From Tannerella sp. (GTDB lineage Bacteria; Bacteroidota; Bacteroidia; Bacteroidales; Tannerellaceae): a stretch of DNA of 33,101 bases. How positions within the stretch are numbered: the first letter of the stretch is position 1; every line of letters starts with the position of its first letter. The translations under genes were made by a program, and so were the position numbers. The notes beneath the pieces were generated by a model. That model had not been told where the DNA came from. It worked only from the letters and a program-made list of their open reading frames with translations, and made no database searches. Positions 6,101 to 13,930 of the stretch are shown one piece after another. The stretch spans positions 1-33,101 of the forward strand of contig JAISUX010000132.1 in the NCBI GenBank assembly GCA_031271805.1, in the 5' to 3' direction.

Positions 6101-8383
6101 TTTTTCCGTGCCGTCGCCCCATAATTCCGCTGCCATTGTCTCGATTTCCCTGTCTGCTTCGGGATAGTTCTGCAAGCTCGGCGAGCGTTTGGGGGAGGGG
6201 CCTAAAATCACAAGGCCTTCGTTGACGAGTTCCTTGATTTTAGCGAGCACGGCAGGGCGCATCGTCTCAAGTTGCGGCAACACAAGCACGCTATACGACA
6301 TCCCGTCGGGCAGGGTCAGCCGTCCGTTCTTGATCGTCGCGCGGGTCAGCAGAACTTCGGCGTTCATATAATCGAAAGCATAACCGCGAGGCAGTTCCGG
6401 CGTGCGTACTCCCGTCATTTTGGGCGCATCTTCGCCGATGAAATAAGCGACGTCGGCGACAAAAAGCCCCTGCTGCAACATCAGATTGCAACGTTTGAGG
6501 TATTTGGCGAATACGTCCATCTGGTCGAACCATGTATTCTTGCGGTTGAACTCGTTGCCGAACCATGCGTCAACGCCGGGCGTTAATTCTTCGGCCGGCT
6601 GATGAATATAAACATGCAAAAGCGTAGAGTTGATGCCTTCGGTAAAAAAGCGGTCAATTCGTTGCTTCATTATGTTGGGATAGCGACTGAATACCGGCCC
6701 GCCGCTCGTGCACGATTCTGCCCAGACCTTGCGTTTGCCGTAAGTGTGGGCGCATGAAGCGGCGGCGTGGTTCTCGATATCGCCGAGCGAACCTTCCGAC
6801 CAAAACTCGCCGCCTATCTCGTCCGACTGCCCGCCGTACATCAGAAATTCGCTCGGGAAACCCCAATGGCCGTAGTTTTCAAGCCAGGTAGTCAATCCGT
6901 TGCTGTTGCTTATCTCGCGAAGCCCGCCGACATAATCATAGGCGACACGGTCGGCTATCAATCGACGCAAATCCCAGAGAAAGCGGTCGGACTGGTCTTG
7001 ACTGCCGACGACAACTCCCTGTAACACAGGAAGATACGGCACAGGACTATATCCATAAGCGGATTCAAACTTTTCGATCATGCCATCCGTCCAGTTCAGG
7101 CCTCCCGTTTCGTAGCTGTCTTCGACTATGACCTTGAACGATTTGCGATCGTCGGCAGGTATGCGGCGCAGGATTTCACCGATGAATGCATCAAAATGCG
7201 CGCTGATATGGTCTTTATTTATCTTGTCTATTTCCAGGCCGCTACCCTCTTTCGAGGCGGGTGCGTTGGTAACTTTTGTCGTGCGCATCGCCGTTCGTAC
7301 GACCGTCCAGTCGCCTTCGGGGATGTCCCACGTCAGTACGCCGTCCTTGACTTTATCCGTCAAATCAATGACTTTTGCGGGATCAACGCATAAGTCGGCC
7401 GGCAATTCGGGTTGCTTGTCCCACATATAGTCGTGCCAAAGCGGAAGCGGGGTCTGGAACATCTTGGCAAGCGTTTTTTCGGGATAACGCTCGACTTGCG
7501 GCGCGGTCGAAAACGTCACCTCGGCGGCGCCTTCGCTATTTTTTGTCGTCATCACGAAACGCAAATCCGTTGCTTTCGTTTCCGGCAGGGATATCACAAC
7601 CGGCGCGTAGGGATCAAAACCGACATGAAGCTCAGGATTGCTGCGGTCGATCTCAAATTTCTTCAGCAACCGGTATTGGCCGTTTTCTTTAACGTGTATC
7701 TCGGCATTGGACTTGATGGGGGCGGCGGTCTTAAAGATAAAACTGCGAATAGGCATTTCGCCGACCGGCACGTCCAAAGTCAATATCTCTTCTTTTTTCT
7801 TGGATATTTTCCTGCTAATCAAATAGTTAATATTACGAGATAAAGGATAAGCTATTACCTTTACATCTTCCATGGCATCTTTGGCGACTAAGGGAAGGGC
7901 GATGATTGCGTTCGCGCGAGGACCTTTCAAGGTAATATTCGAGGAAGCGAGGTAACGCATTGATTCTTCGGGCTTTACCCATGGGCCGCCGGACTGGCTC
8001 CAGCCGGGACTGTTGAACATTCCGATTTCAATGCCCAACTCACCGGCCGTTTTCAGCGCCGTATGAGTTATATCCCACCATTCGGGCGAAAAAAGTTTAT
8101 GCTTCTTTATCGGCAAGACGTCCTCGTCAAGGCCGATATTCCCAATGAAGGCGCGGTTGATACCGACCCTCTTCATCGCTTCGAGGTCTTTAACAACCCC
8201 TTCTTTCGAGATATTGTCGGAAATCCAATACCAATACACCCCCAACTGCATACTGTCGGGATTCAAAAAACCTGTTTCAATGCTGTTGAAACGGCTACTT
8301 CCGGCCGAATTGCTTCCCGAATTACAAGAATCGGTCAAAAGCAACGCCGCCGCGATACAAGATAAAAAATAAAATCTTTTCAT
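3188..8383 (-). CDS. GH106-like alpha-L-rhamnosidase fused to M3 peptidyl-dipeptidase Dcp
   Basis: One uninterrupted frame of 1731 codons holds two complete enzymes. Residues 1-20 form a lipoprotein signal (lipobox LTDSC, Cys20). Residues ~35-1046 resemble GH106 rhamnosidases (PF17132): LGVYWYWISDNISKEGV near the start, candidate catalytic Glu425 (DSYETGG) and Glu556 (WAESCTSGG), and a C-terminal beta-sandwich ending SSGLLGPVTVYL. The Glu spacing of 131 is close to that I recall for the GH106 enzyme BT0986. Residues 1053-1731 (679 residues) match cytosolic Dcp in length. They carry the M3 zinc site HEFGH at 1523-1527, a third ligand Glu near 1550 (DFVELPSQ) and the substrate-binding GYTAGYYSY segment. 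I know of no standard protein with this order. The junction contains A_AAA_AAC (5243 down to 5237), and the ATG at 5227-5225 could start Dcp by itself. It may be two genes joined by a one-base change. Confidence 0.85.
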   Translation of the reverse strand: MKRFYFLSCIAAALLLTDSCNSGSNSAGSSRFNSIETGFLNPDSMQLGVYWYWISDNISKEGVVKDLEAMKRVGINRAFIGNIGLDEDVLPIKKHKLFSPEWWDITHTALKTAGELGIEIGMFNSPGWSQSGGPWVKPEESMRYLASSNITLKGPRANAIIALPLVAKDAMEDVKVIAYPLSRNINYLISRKISKKKEEILTLDVPVGEMPIRSFIFKTAAPIKSNAEIHVKENGQYRLLKKFEIDRSNPELHVGFDPYAPVVISLPETKATDLRFVMTTKNSEGAAEVTFSTAPQVERYPEKTLAKMFQTPLPLWHDYMWDKQPELPADLCVDPAKVIDLTDKVKDGVLTWDIPEGDWTVVRTAMRTTKVTNAPASKEGSGLEIDKINKDHISAHFDAFIGEILRRIPADDRKSFKVIVEDSYETGGLNWTDGMIEKFESAYGYSPVPYLPVLQGVVVGSQDQSDRFLWDLRRLIADRVAYDYVGGLREISNSNGLTTWLENYGHWGFPSEFLMYGGQSDEIGGEFWSEGSLGDIENHAAASCAHTYGKRKVWAESCTSGGPVFSRYPNIMKQRIDRFFTEGINSTLLHVYIHQPAEELTPGVDAWFGNEFNRKNTWFDQMDVFAKYLKRCNLMLQQGLFVADVAYFIGEDAPKMTGVRTPELPRGYAFDYMNAEVLLTRATIKNGRLTLPDGMSYSVLVLPQLETMRPAVLAKIKELVNEGLVILGPSPKRSPSLQNYPEADREIETMAAELWGDGTEKIRTVGKGRVFADGQSLEDVFSALNIAPDVVPDNDEILFIHRALPEGDIYFVSNQSDKPVDINPLFRVSGRIPELWNPLTDEIRDLKQFSVTKKTTGVPLRLEAFESSFIVFRKAGKPTKNAVNFPGKEIITTIGNPWKVTFDNAICGINETVTMNSLEDWSKSTDKRIRYYSGTAVYRNSFRIDKVADKQLYIDLGKVMVMAKVKINGEYAGGVWTSPYCLNITKLVKEGENSLEIEVVNNWMNRLIGDLNLPEKERKTWVKINPWKSDSPLQSSGLLGPVTVYLRKNKTDMNETNPFFADYSTPFGVPPFDKIKFEDYKPAMLKGMEDHQKEIDAITANTATPDFENTIVALDQSGRLLRDVRTVFSGQNSANTNDEMQELNKELSPLMSKHSDDIMLNAKLFEKIKYVYEHQPANLNKEQAKLVEETYKDFVRSGANLSAEKQARLRELNSQISLLQLTFSQNMLKETNAFKLVIDRKEDLAGLPQSLISVAAEEAKAAGQEGKWIFTLHNPSVMPFLQFADNRALREKIFNGYLMRGNNNNDADNKDVVRKLVTLRLEKGKLMGFDDYAGMALEERMAKNEQNVYDLLDQVWAPALAKAKQEAADLTAMMHKEGVAGELKGWDWRYYNEKVMKEKFDIDENETRPYFKLENVMQGLFYVVNRLYHLTFTEIKDIPKPHPDAYAFECKNEDGSHRGIVYMDFFPRPSKRGGAWCGTYRSQSYDKNGKRVAPIVTIVCNFTKPSEGQPALLSLDEAETMFHEFGHGLHNLFKDVHYYGTSGVPRDFVELPSQVMEHWVLEPEVLKVYAKHYQTGEVIPEALVGKIVAGSKYGQGFATAEYLQASYLDMDYHVLKAIPEDFDIVKFEANSMNRRAALSQIPPRYRTTYFNHTMGGGYTAGYYSYMWAEVLDADAFEAYKETGDIFDRTTAAKFRDYILTPGGIDDAMQMYKNFRGKEPSIDPLLKNRGLK
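5237..5243 (-). promoter_or_regulatory. Slippery heptamer A_AAA_AAC at the GH106/Dcp junction
   Basis: In the zero frame the codons are CGA AAA AAC (residues 1047-1049), which is an exact X_XXY_YYZ heptamer for -1 slippage. A -1 shift reads CAA GAC and then stops at TGA (5231-5229), one base before the ATG at 5227-5225. Loss of one A instead gives a stop TGA (5226-5224) overlapping that ATG as ATGA. A dedicated downstream stimulator was not identified. Confidence 0.55.
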
Positions 8384-8422
8384 ATATTGTCCAATAATTT
8401 AAAGGTTTCTATTCAACATGAT

Positions 8423-8439
8423 AGTCGATAAAATCGACT
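8423..8439. promoter_or_regulatory. Palindrome at the transcription start of the fusion gene
   Basis: AGTCGAT (8423-8429) and ATCGACT (8433-8439) are perfect inverted arms around a 3-base centre. On the minus strand this begins right after the -7 element, so it spans the expected start site. It could be an operator or a 5'-end hairpin of the mRNA. Confidence 0.5.
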
Positions 8440-8440
8440 G

Positions 8441-8448
8441 CAAAGATA
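8441..8448 (-). promoter_or_regulatory. -7 element upstream of the GH106-Dcp gene
   Basis: The minus strand reads TATCTTTG here, a full match to TAnnTTTG. No clear TTTG element is found 19-20 bases further upstream, so the promoter may depend on an activator. The start codon lies about 58 bases downstream. Confidence 0.6.
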
Positions 8449-8502
8449 ATAAAATGTTTTTATTTTGAGCCATATTTTAACCAAAAACGTTTCAATACAG
8501 GC

Positions 8503-11500
8503 TCAATTCAGCGTCCTGACAGTCTCGTTTTGCACCTCTTTCAGAGTGCGGCAAGCGGTTTGGACATCGGGTATATTCTTGATTATGAGGCCACGACGTC
8601 CGGATTGATCGCGGAGAATACAATTTTTAGGATGACGCTGGATATAGGATATGAGGCGGCTAAAGGCTTTGCTTTGGTAATAAGGGCGGTCGTCATCCTT
8701 AGTCAGGTGCAGGTTCATCACGCCTTGTTTCAGGATGATTTTCTCGAAGCCGAGTTGCTTGCCGAGGCGACGCAGTTGGACTACGCGGATCAGTTCGACG
8801 CCTTCGGGGGGAATTTCGCCGAAACGGTCTTTCAACCGAGCCACGAAAGCATCGAGTTTATCGTCGGTCTCAATCTGGTCGAGTTCGCGATAGATACTGA
8901 CGCGCTCGGAATCATTCGGGATATAAGTGGGCGGGAAAAGCAATTCGAGGTCGCTCTCTATGTATGTTTCCCTCACTAATTCACGCTCGTCGTCGTGCGC
9001 CGCAGCATCCTGTTCGGAGGCATAGAGTTCGGCAAACTCTTCGTTTTTGAGTTCAAAGACGGCTTCGTCGAGGATTTTTTGATATGCCTCGTAGCCAAGA
9101 TCGGCGATGAAACCGCTCTGTTCGGCACCGAGCATGTTGCCGGCGCCGCGGATGTCAAGGTCTTGCATCGCGATGTACATTCCACTGCCGAGGTCGGCGA
9201 AATTGCCTATTGCCTGCAGGCGGCGGCGCGATTCGGGAGTGAGGGTCGAGAGGGGCGGAGCAAGCAGGTAACAGAAGGCCTTGCGATTGCTGCGACCCAC
9301 GCGGCCGCGCAGCTGGTGCAGCTCCGAAAGGCCGAACTGATGCGCATTGTTGATAATTATCGTGTTAGCGTTGGGCACGTCGATGCCGTTCTCAATGATT
9401 GTTGTCGCAATCAGGACGTCATACTCGTAATTCACAAAGTCGATAACCGTTTTCTCGAGTTTTTCCGGATCCATCTGCCCGTGGCCGACGGCAACGCGGG
9501 CGCCGGAAACTTCGCGGCGAATAAGCGCCTCTATCTCATAAATATTCTGGATACGATTGTTGATGATGAAAACCTGCCCGTTGCGGCTCATCTCAAATTC
9601 TATGGCTTCGCGGATAATGTCGGCATTGAAACGCTCAATCTCGGTCTGTATAGGATAGCGGTTGGGCGGCGGAGTATGGATATTACTCAGGTCGCGAGCG
9701 CCCATAAGCGAGAATTGAAGCGTACGCGGGATAGGCGTGGCGGTCATCGTCAAGGTATCGACATTAGTCTTAAGTTGTCGTAATTTTTCCTTTACCGAGA
9801 CGCCGAATTTCTGTTCTTCATCAATGACCAACAGACCTAAGTCTTTGAATACCACATCTTTACTCACTATACGATGAGTGCCTATGAGGATATTTAGCTC
9901 GCCTGTTTTAAGGCGTCCGAGGATATCTTTTATCTCCGAGGTCGTGCGTGCGCGGCTTATATAATCTATCGTACAAGGGAAATCTTTCAGTCGGTCGGTA
10001 AACGTGCGGTAGTGCTGGAAAGCGAGAACGGTTGTCGGAACAAGTACGGCGACCTGCTTATTGTCGGTCACGGCCTTGAAAGCCGCGCGAATCGAAACTT
10101 CGGTCTTGCCGAAACCCACATCACCGCAGATAAGGCGATCCATAGGCCGCTCGCTTTCCATATCGGCCTTGACCTCGTTGGTAGCCCTGAGCTGGTCGGG
10201 CGTATCTTCATAGATGAAGCTCGCCTCAAGCTCGTCCTGCAGGAAACTGTCGGGGCTGTAGGCGAAGCCTTTTTCGTTCTTACGCTGCGAATAGAGCTTG
10301 ATAAGGTCACGCGCGATGTCCTTGACCTTTTTTTTCGTGCGGTCTTTCATCCGTTCCCATGCGCCGGTGCCGAGCTTGCTCAAAGCGGGCATCTCGCCGT
10401 CTTTGCCTTTGTATTTCGAGAGTTTGTGAAGCGAATGGATGCTGACGTAAACTATGTCGTTGTTCTTATAAATGAGTTTGACGGATTCCTGGAGATGGTC
10501 TCCGACCTGGGTGCGCACGAGGCCGCCGAACTGCCCGATGCCATGGTCGATATGGACGATGTAATCGCCTGTGGTAAACTGGTTTAACTCTTTCAGCGTG
10601 AGAGTGATCTTGCCGCTTCGCGCCTTGTCGCTCTTGAGGTTGTATTTGTGGAAACGTCCGAAAATCTGGTGGTCGGTAAAAAGGCACAATTTCAACGATT
10701 TATCCGAAAAACCTTCGTGCAGGGCATGATTGATAGGGGTAAAAACGATGTCGTCGCCGCGGTCGGCGAAGATATCGCGGATACGCTCGGCCTGTTTCGC
10801 GCTGTCGGTCAATAAATATATCTTGTAGCCGTCAACGATAAACTGCTTGAATGATTCGGCGACAAGGTCGAAATTCTTGTTATACAACGGTTGCGGCAAT
10901 GTGTCGAAGGTGATCACTGCGTCATCGCAATGACGTATAGGACTGAATGTCAACGTCTTAAATCCTGCAGCAACCGCCGAAAAATCCTCCGTTTTAACAA
11001 GTTTTTTCTGCATAGCGGCAACATCCTTAAACCCCTCATCGTCCTTATTTACGGGCGATTCTTGCCACAATCCCTCTATGCGCTCGCGACACCATACGAG
11101 GTCGTCGGCTATCAAAAGCGAGTACGCCGGCAGCAGTTCCAACAGCGACGAATCGGACTCGTTATGCCGGCTGATCTCCGGAATCACGTGTATTTCGTCG
11201 AGTTTGTCTTTCGACAGTTGCGTCTCGACGTCGAAACTTCTGATCGTTTCCACCTCGTTGCCGAAAAAATCGACGCGAAACGGGTATTCGCTCGAAAACG
11301 AAAAAATATCGACTATGCTTCCACGCATCGCGTACTGCCCCGGCTCATAGACATAATCGGTCAATTCAAAGCCATAGCTGTCGAGCACGTCAGAGACAAA
11401 CATCGGGTCGAGCTTCTCGCCCTTGTGAATAGTTAAAGTGTTCTCCGACAGCACTTCGCGCGAGAGCACTTTTTCGGCAAGCGCATCGGGATAGGTCACA

Positions 11501-11856
11501 ATGATACACGACGGCGCCTCTTCCTGCAGCAAACCGAGTATCTCGGTGCGCAAAATCTCATTCGCCGGGTCGATGTGTCCGTATTTGATATGTCGATGAT
11601 AAGATGACGGAAAGAAATAAACTCCCTTACCGTCAGCGAGTTGCATAAGGTCGTTATAGAAATATCCCGCATCCTCAAGGTCGTTGAGCAGACACAGGAA
11701 CAGCCCTCCGCGCATATCGAAAAGCGTCGCCGTAGCAACCGCTTTCGCAGAGCCTGTAAGCCCCGACAAAAGGATATTCGTCGTCGCCGGCTCTTCGAGC
11801 AAGGCCGCCGCAGCGCGGATTTTAGTGTGGGTAGTATATAAAGACGGAATTTCCAA
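8503..11856 (-). CDS. mfd: Transcription-repair coupling factor Mfd
   Basis: Mfd pushes stalled RNA polymerase off damaged DNA and recruits UvrA for nucleotide excision repair. The 1117-residue protein is complete. It has an N-terminal UvrB-like region, a CarD-like RNA-polymerase-interacting domain starting near GDYIVHIDHGIGQF (residue 430), and a Walker A GDVGFGKTE at 578-586. A DEEQ box follows at 679-682, then TATPIPRTLQ, a helicase C motif LRGRVGRSNRKAFCYLL, and the C-terminal TRCF domain from about ESDLELLFPPTYIPNDSERV. The start is a TTG at 11856-11854; the next Met is near residue 48, well inside the conserved N-terminus. The TTG follows the stop of the UDP-glucuronate decarboxylase gene by two bases, which suggests translational coupling. 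Confidence 0.96.
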   Translation of the reverse strand: MEIPSLYTTHTKIRAAAALLEEPATTNILLSGLTGSAKAVATATLFDMRGGLFLCLLNDLEDAGYFYNDLMQLADGKGVYFFPSSYHRHIKYGHIDPANEILRTEILGLLQEEAPSCIIVTYPDALAEKVLSREVLSENTLTIHKGEKLDPMFVSDVLDSYGFELTDYVYEPGQYAMRGSIVDIFSFSSEYPFRVDFFGNEVETIRSFDVETQLSKDKLDEIHVIPEISRHNESDSSLLELLPAYSLLIADDLVWCRERIEGLWQESPVNKDDEGFKDVAAMQKKLVKTEDFSAVAAGFKTLTFSPIRHCDDAVITFDTLPQPLYNKNFDLVAESFKQFIVDGYKIYLLTDSAKQAERIRDIFADRGDDIVFTPINHALHEGFSDKSLKLCLFTDHQIFGRFHKYNLKSDKARSGKITLTLKELNQFTTGDYIVHIDHGIGQFGGLVRTQVGDHLQESVKLIYKNNDIVYVSIHSLHKLSKYKGKDGEMPALSKLGTGAWERMKDRTKKKVKDIARDLIKLYSQRKNEKGFAYSPDSFLQDELEASFIYEDTPDQLRATNEVKADMESERPMDRLICGDVGFGKTEVSIRAAFKAVTDNKQVAVLVPTTVLAFQHYRTFTDRLKDFPCTIDYISRARTTSEIKDILGRLKTGELNILIGTHRIVSKDVVFKDLGLLVIDEEQKFGVSVKEKLRQLKTNVDTLTMTATPIPRTLQFSLMGARDLSNIHTPPPNRYPIQTEIERFNADIIREAIEFEMSRNGQVFIINNRIQNIYEIEALIRREVSGARVAVGHGQMDPEKLEKTVIDFVNYEYDVLIATTIIENGIDVPNANTIIINNAHQFGLSELHQLRGRVGRSNRKAFCYLLAPPLSTLTPESRRRLQAIGNFADLGSGMYIAMQDLDIRGAGNMLGAEQSGFIADLGYEAYQKILDEAVFELKNEEFAELYASEQDAAAHDDERELVRETYIESDLELLFPPTYIPNDSERVSIYRELDQIETDDKLDAFVARLKDRFGEIPPEGVELIRVVQLRRLGKQLGFEKIILKQGVMNLHLTKDDDRPYYQSKAFSRLISYIQRHPKNCILRDQSGRRGLIIKNIPDVQTACRTLKEVQNETVRTLN

Positions 11857-11858
11857 TG

Positions 11859-12806
11859 TTAGCCGATTGCAGATAGTTTTTCTTCAAAATAAGAAATCGT
11901 TTTCTTAAGTCCTTCTTCGAGTTTGACGACAGGCTGCCATCCGTCGAGTTTCTCGAAAGCGAGCGAAATGTCGGGTTTGCGCTGCTTAGGGTCGTCCTGC
12001 GGCAAAGGCCGGAAAATGATTTTTGAGCGCGAGCCGGTCAAGCGTATGACCTCATTTGCTAATTCGAGCATCGAAAATTCGCCCGGATTGCCGATATTGA
12101 CCGGCCCCGTGAAGTCATCGCCGGTCTTCATCATACGCACCATTCCCTCGATGAGATCGTCGATAAACTGGAAACTGCGCGTCTGCAGACCGTTGCCGTA
12201 AATCGTTATATCCTTGCCTGTCAGCGCCTGTACGATGAAATTGGATACGACCCTGCCGTCATTCCTGTCCATTCGCGGCCCGTAAGTATTAAAAATCCTG
12301 ATAATCTTGATATTAATCCCATGCTGCCGGTGATAATCCATACAAAGCGTCTCGGCGGCGCGTTTTCCTTCATCGTAACACGAGCGGATACCGATAGGAT
12401 TGACGTTGCCCCAATACGATTCGACCTGCGGATGAATTGTCGGGTCGCCGTAAACCTCACTCGTCGATGCGTGCAGTATCGTCGCCCCTACCCTCTTCGC
12501 CATTCCAAGCATGTTCAACGCGCCGTAGATCGACGTCTTGAGCGTCTTAATCGGGTTATACTGATAATTTACGGGCGATGCAGGACAGGCCAGATTGTAA
12601 ATCCTGTCCACCTCGGCATAAAAAGGCGTCGTCACATCGTGCCTGACAAGCTCGAAACGGTCGTTGCCAAGCAGATGACGTACATTGTCCTTACTGCCGG
12701 TGAAATAATTGTCGAGGCAGATGACATCACATCCGTCTCCTATAAGTCTGTCGCACAGGTGCGACCCGATAAATCCGGCGCCGCCGGTTACCAATACTCT
12801 TTCCAT
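11859..12806 (-). CDS. UDP-glucuronate decarboxylase (UDP-xylose synthase)
   Basis: A cytosolic short-chain dehydrogenase/reductase-fold enzyme that converts UDP-glucuronate to UDP-xylose, a precursor for surface glycans. The 315-residue length fits the bacterial family. Visible features are the NAD-binding motif [10 protein letters not shown] (residues 7-16), [13 protein letters not shown], the [11 protein letters not shown] segment, the catalytic YxxxK within [11 protein letters not shown], and [10 protein letters not shown]. The frame is open to 12902, but the conserved N-terminus MERVLVTGG begins at the ATG at 12806-12804, just downstream of a promoter element. Its stop is two bases before the mfd start, so it forms an operon with mfd. 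UDP-4-keto-pentose synthase or a dTDP-glucose dehydratase are less likely given the [11 protein letters not shown] motif. Confidence 0.92.
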   Translation of the reverse strand: MERVLVTGGAGFIGSHLCDRLIGDGCDVICLDNYFTGSKDNVRHLLGNDRFELVRHDVTTPFYAEVDRIYNLACPASPVNYQYNPIKTLKTSIYGALNMLGMAKRVGATILHASTSEVYGDPTIHPQVESYWGNVNPIGIRSCYDEGKRAAETLCMDYHRQHGINIKIIRIFNTYGPRMDRNDGRVVSNFIVQALTGKDITIYGNGLQTRSFQFIDDLIEGMVRMMKTGDDFTGPVNIGNPGEFSMLELANEVIRLTGSRSKIIFRPLPQDDPKQRKPDISLAFEKLDGWQPVVKLEEGLKKTISYFEEKLSAIG

Positions 12807-12837
12807 ATCCGATATGTCGATAATTCTTTTGACGATG

Positions 12838-12845
12838 CAAAAGTA
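12838..12845 (-). promoter_or_regulatory. -7 element of the decarboxylase-mfd operon
   Basis: The minus strand reads TACTTTTG, matching TAnnTTTG, about 31 bases before the ATG at 12806. The -33 region is poor, but a perfect small palindrome CCGAT-A-ATCGG (12857-12867) lies in the upstream part and could bind a regulator. Confidence 0.6.
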
Positions 12846-12952
12846 ATAAAATTTATCCGATAATCGGCATATTCTTAAAACGGCAATCCACCTCGTTAGC
12901 ATTATTTATGCTTTTTTATAAAAAAAAAAAAACAGGCCTGCAAAATTATATT

Positions 12953-12960
12953 TACTTTTG
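12953..12960 (+). promoter_or_regulatory. -7 element of the HTH gene
   Basis: TACTTTTG matches TAnnTTTG and lies about 40 bases before the ATG at 13001. No good -33 element is seen; an A-tract of more than ten bases lies just upstream (12920-12932). Confidence 0.55.
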
Positions 12961-13000
12961 ACGCCGAAAATATATACGATATAAGATAAATTGCAAGGCC

Positions 13001-13447
13001 ATGCAAATCAAAGAGATACACATAGGGCAGATAATTAAGCGGAAATTTCTGGAAAGCGGGCTTACCAAAGCTGAGTTCGCTAAGCGAATCGACTGCGTAA
13101 GAACAAACGTGTACCATATATTTAACCAGAAAAGCCTTGATATTGAGAAACTTATTAAGATATCCAAGGCCTTGGATTACGATTTCATCCATCAAATATA
13201 TTTCCACAAAAGCCAGACTCACAGCGCTGCAGACACGGAAAGCCGAGCGGCCAAGAAAAAGGCGCCTCTTAAAATCTCTATCGAACTTGAGATAGACGAA
13301 ACCCTGTTGCAACAACCGGCAATCGTCGAAAATCTGAAAAGCCTGATAGAAGCAGCCAAGCCGCACGCAAGGAAAATTGACTTTATGAAGCAGCTGTTTT
13401 TGATTTTTTCGGTGTTTATCAGTACATTCCTCTGTTGCCCATCATGA
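13001..13447 (+). CDS. XRE-like helix-turn-helix protein with hydrophobic C-terminal tail
   Basis: A 148-residue small regulator of a type common in Bacteroidales (MQIKEIHIGQIIKRKFLESG). The helix-turn-helix is LTKAEFAKRIDCVRTNVYHI, about residues 21-40, followed by LDIEKLIKISKALDYDF. The middle (residues ~70-95) is charged and likely flexible. The last 20 residues (MKQLFLIFSVFISTFLCCPS, from residue 129) are strongly hydrophobic and read like a signal peptide or a single membrane helix, which is odd for a DNA-binding protein. It is divergent from the decarboxylase-mfd operon and convergent with the DUF2442 gene. Its target is unknown. DNA binding is inferred from the motif. Confidence 0.8.
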   Translation: MQIKEIHIGQIIKRKFLESGLTKAEFAKRIDCVRTNVYHIFNQKSLDIEKLIKISKALDYDFIHQIYFHKSQTHSAADTESRAAKKKAPLKISIELEIDETLLQQPAIVENLKSLIEAAKPHARKIDFMKQLFLIFSVFISTFLCCPS

Positions 13448-13513
13448 TGACGGTTTTTTTTCGCCACCCACCTGATATTTTTCGCTTGCGCCGATTGCCG
13501 AACATGACAGATG

Positions 13514-13930
13514 TCAACCGACCAATTCCAAACCTATTTGCCTGACGGTATTCATAATTTCGTTTTCACGCTCTGCGGACGGTTTTTTCAGCCCGCGCAC
13601 GTATGCAGCCAGCAGGCTTTGTTTCATTCCCATACGTCGCGCAACAGCGGAGACATTTAATTCCGGATGCGTAAGGAAAAATCGCGAAACGCCGACGGGT
13701 TCCGGATTTTCATACAGGAAGCTCTCAAACGAAACGTCTTCGTCAATATCTTCCCAGTGGATACCCGAATACGACAGTCTGTAATTATTACGTTGCTCGT
13801 CGGTTGCTTCATACAGTCTTCTATAATACAGCAAGGACTGCCATAATTCCTTTCCGTCAATGGTTCGAATGAATAATTTTTCTTCATCAAACCATACTTT
13901 TTCAACTGATTCGTTAGTTATCGTTTCCAT
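13514..13930 (-). CDS. DUF2442 protein with C-terminal HTH, likely antitoxin/regulator
   Basis: A 138-residue protein. Residues 1-55 fit DUF2442 (VEKVWFDEEKLFIRTIDGKE, LYYRRLYEATDEQRNNY), which in longer proteins is followed by a DNA-binding helix-turn-helix. Here the HTH is about NVSAVARRMGMKQSLLAAYV near residues 93-112, then RGLKKPSAERE. The frame extends to 13981, but METITNESVEKVWF from the ATG at 13930 matches the usual family start. That start overlaps the end of the DUF4160 gene by 17 bases, so the two are translationally linked. The pairing with DUF4160 and the palindrome in their promoter point to an autoregulated toxin-antitoxin-like unit, with this protein as the DNA-binding partner. 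The activity has not been shown. Confidence 0.82.
   Translation of the reverse strand: METITNESVEKVWFDEEKLFIRTIDGKELWQSLLYYRRLYEATDEQRNNYRLSYSGIHWEDIDEDVSFESFLYENPEPVGVSRFFLTHPELNVSAVARRMGMKQSLLAAYVRGLKKPSAERENEIMNTVRQIGLELVG

Noticed and set aside
8465-8506. Inverted arms TTGAGCC/GGCTCAA after mfd as a terminator
   Set aside because: The loop is 28 bases and no T-run follows on the minus strand; too weak to call.
8995-9783. A 262-codon plus-strand ORF opposite mfd
   Set aside because: Shadow of the conserved Mfd helicase region, with no family resemblance; likewise the ORFs at 10012-10587 and 10891-11436.
12807-12902. N-terminal extension of the UDP-glucuronate decarboxylase
   Set aside because: It spans the promoter element at 12838-12845, and the NAD-binding motif position is normal from the ATG at 12806.
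12902-13366. A 154-codon minus-strand ORF over the HTH gene
   Set aside because: It overlaps the recognisable HTH coding sequence and has no credible start signal.
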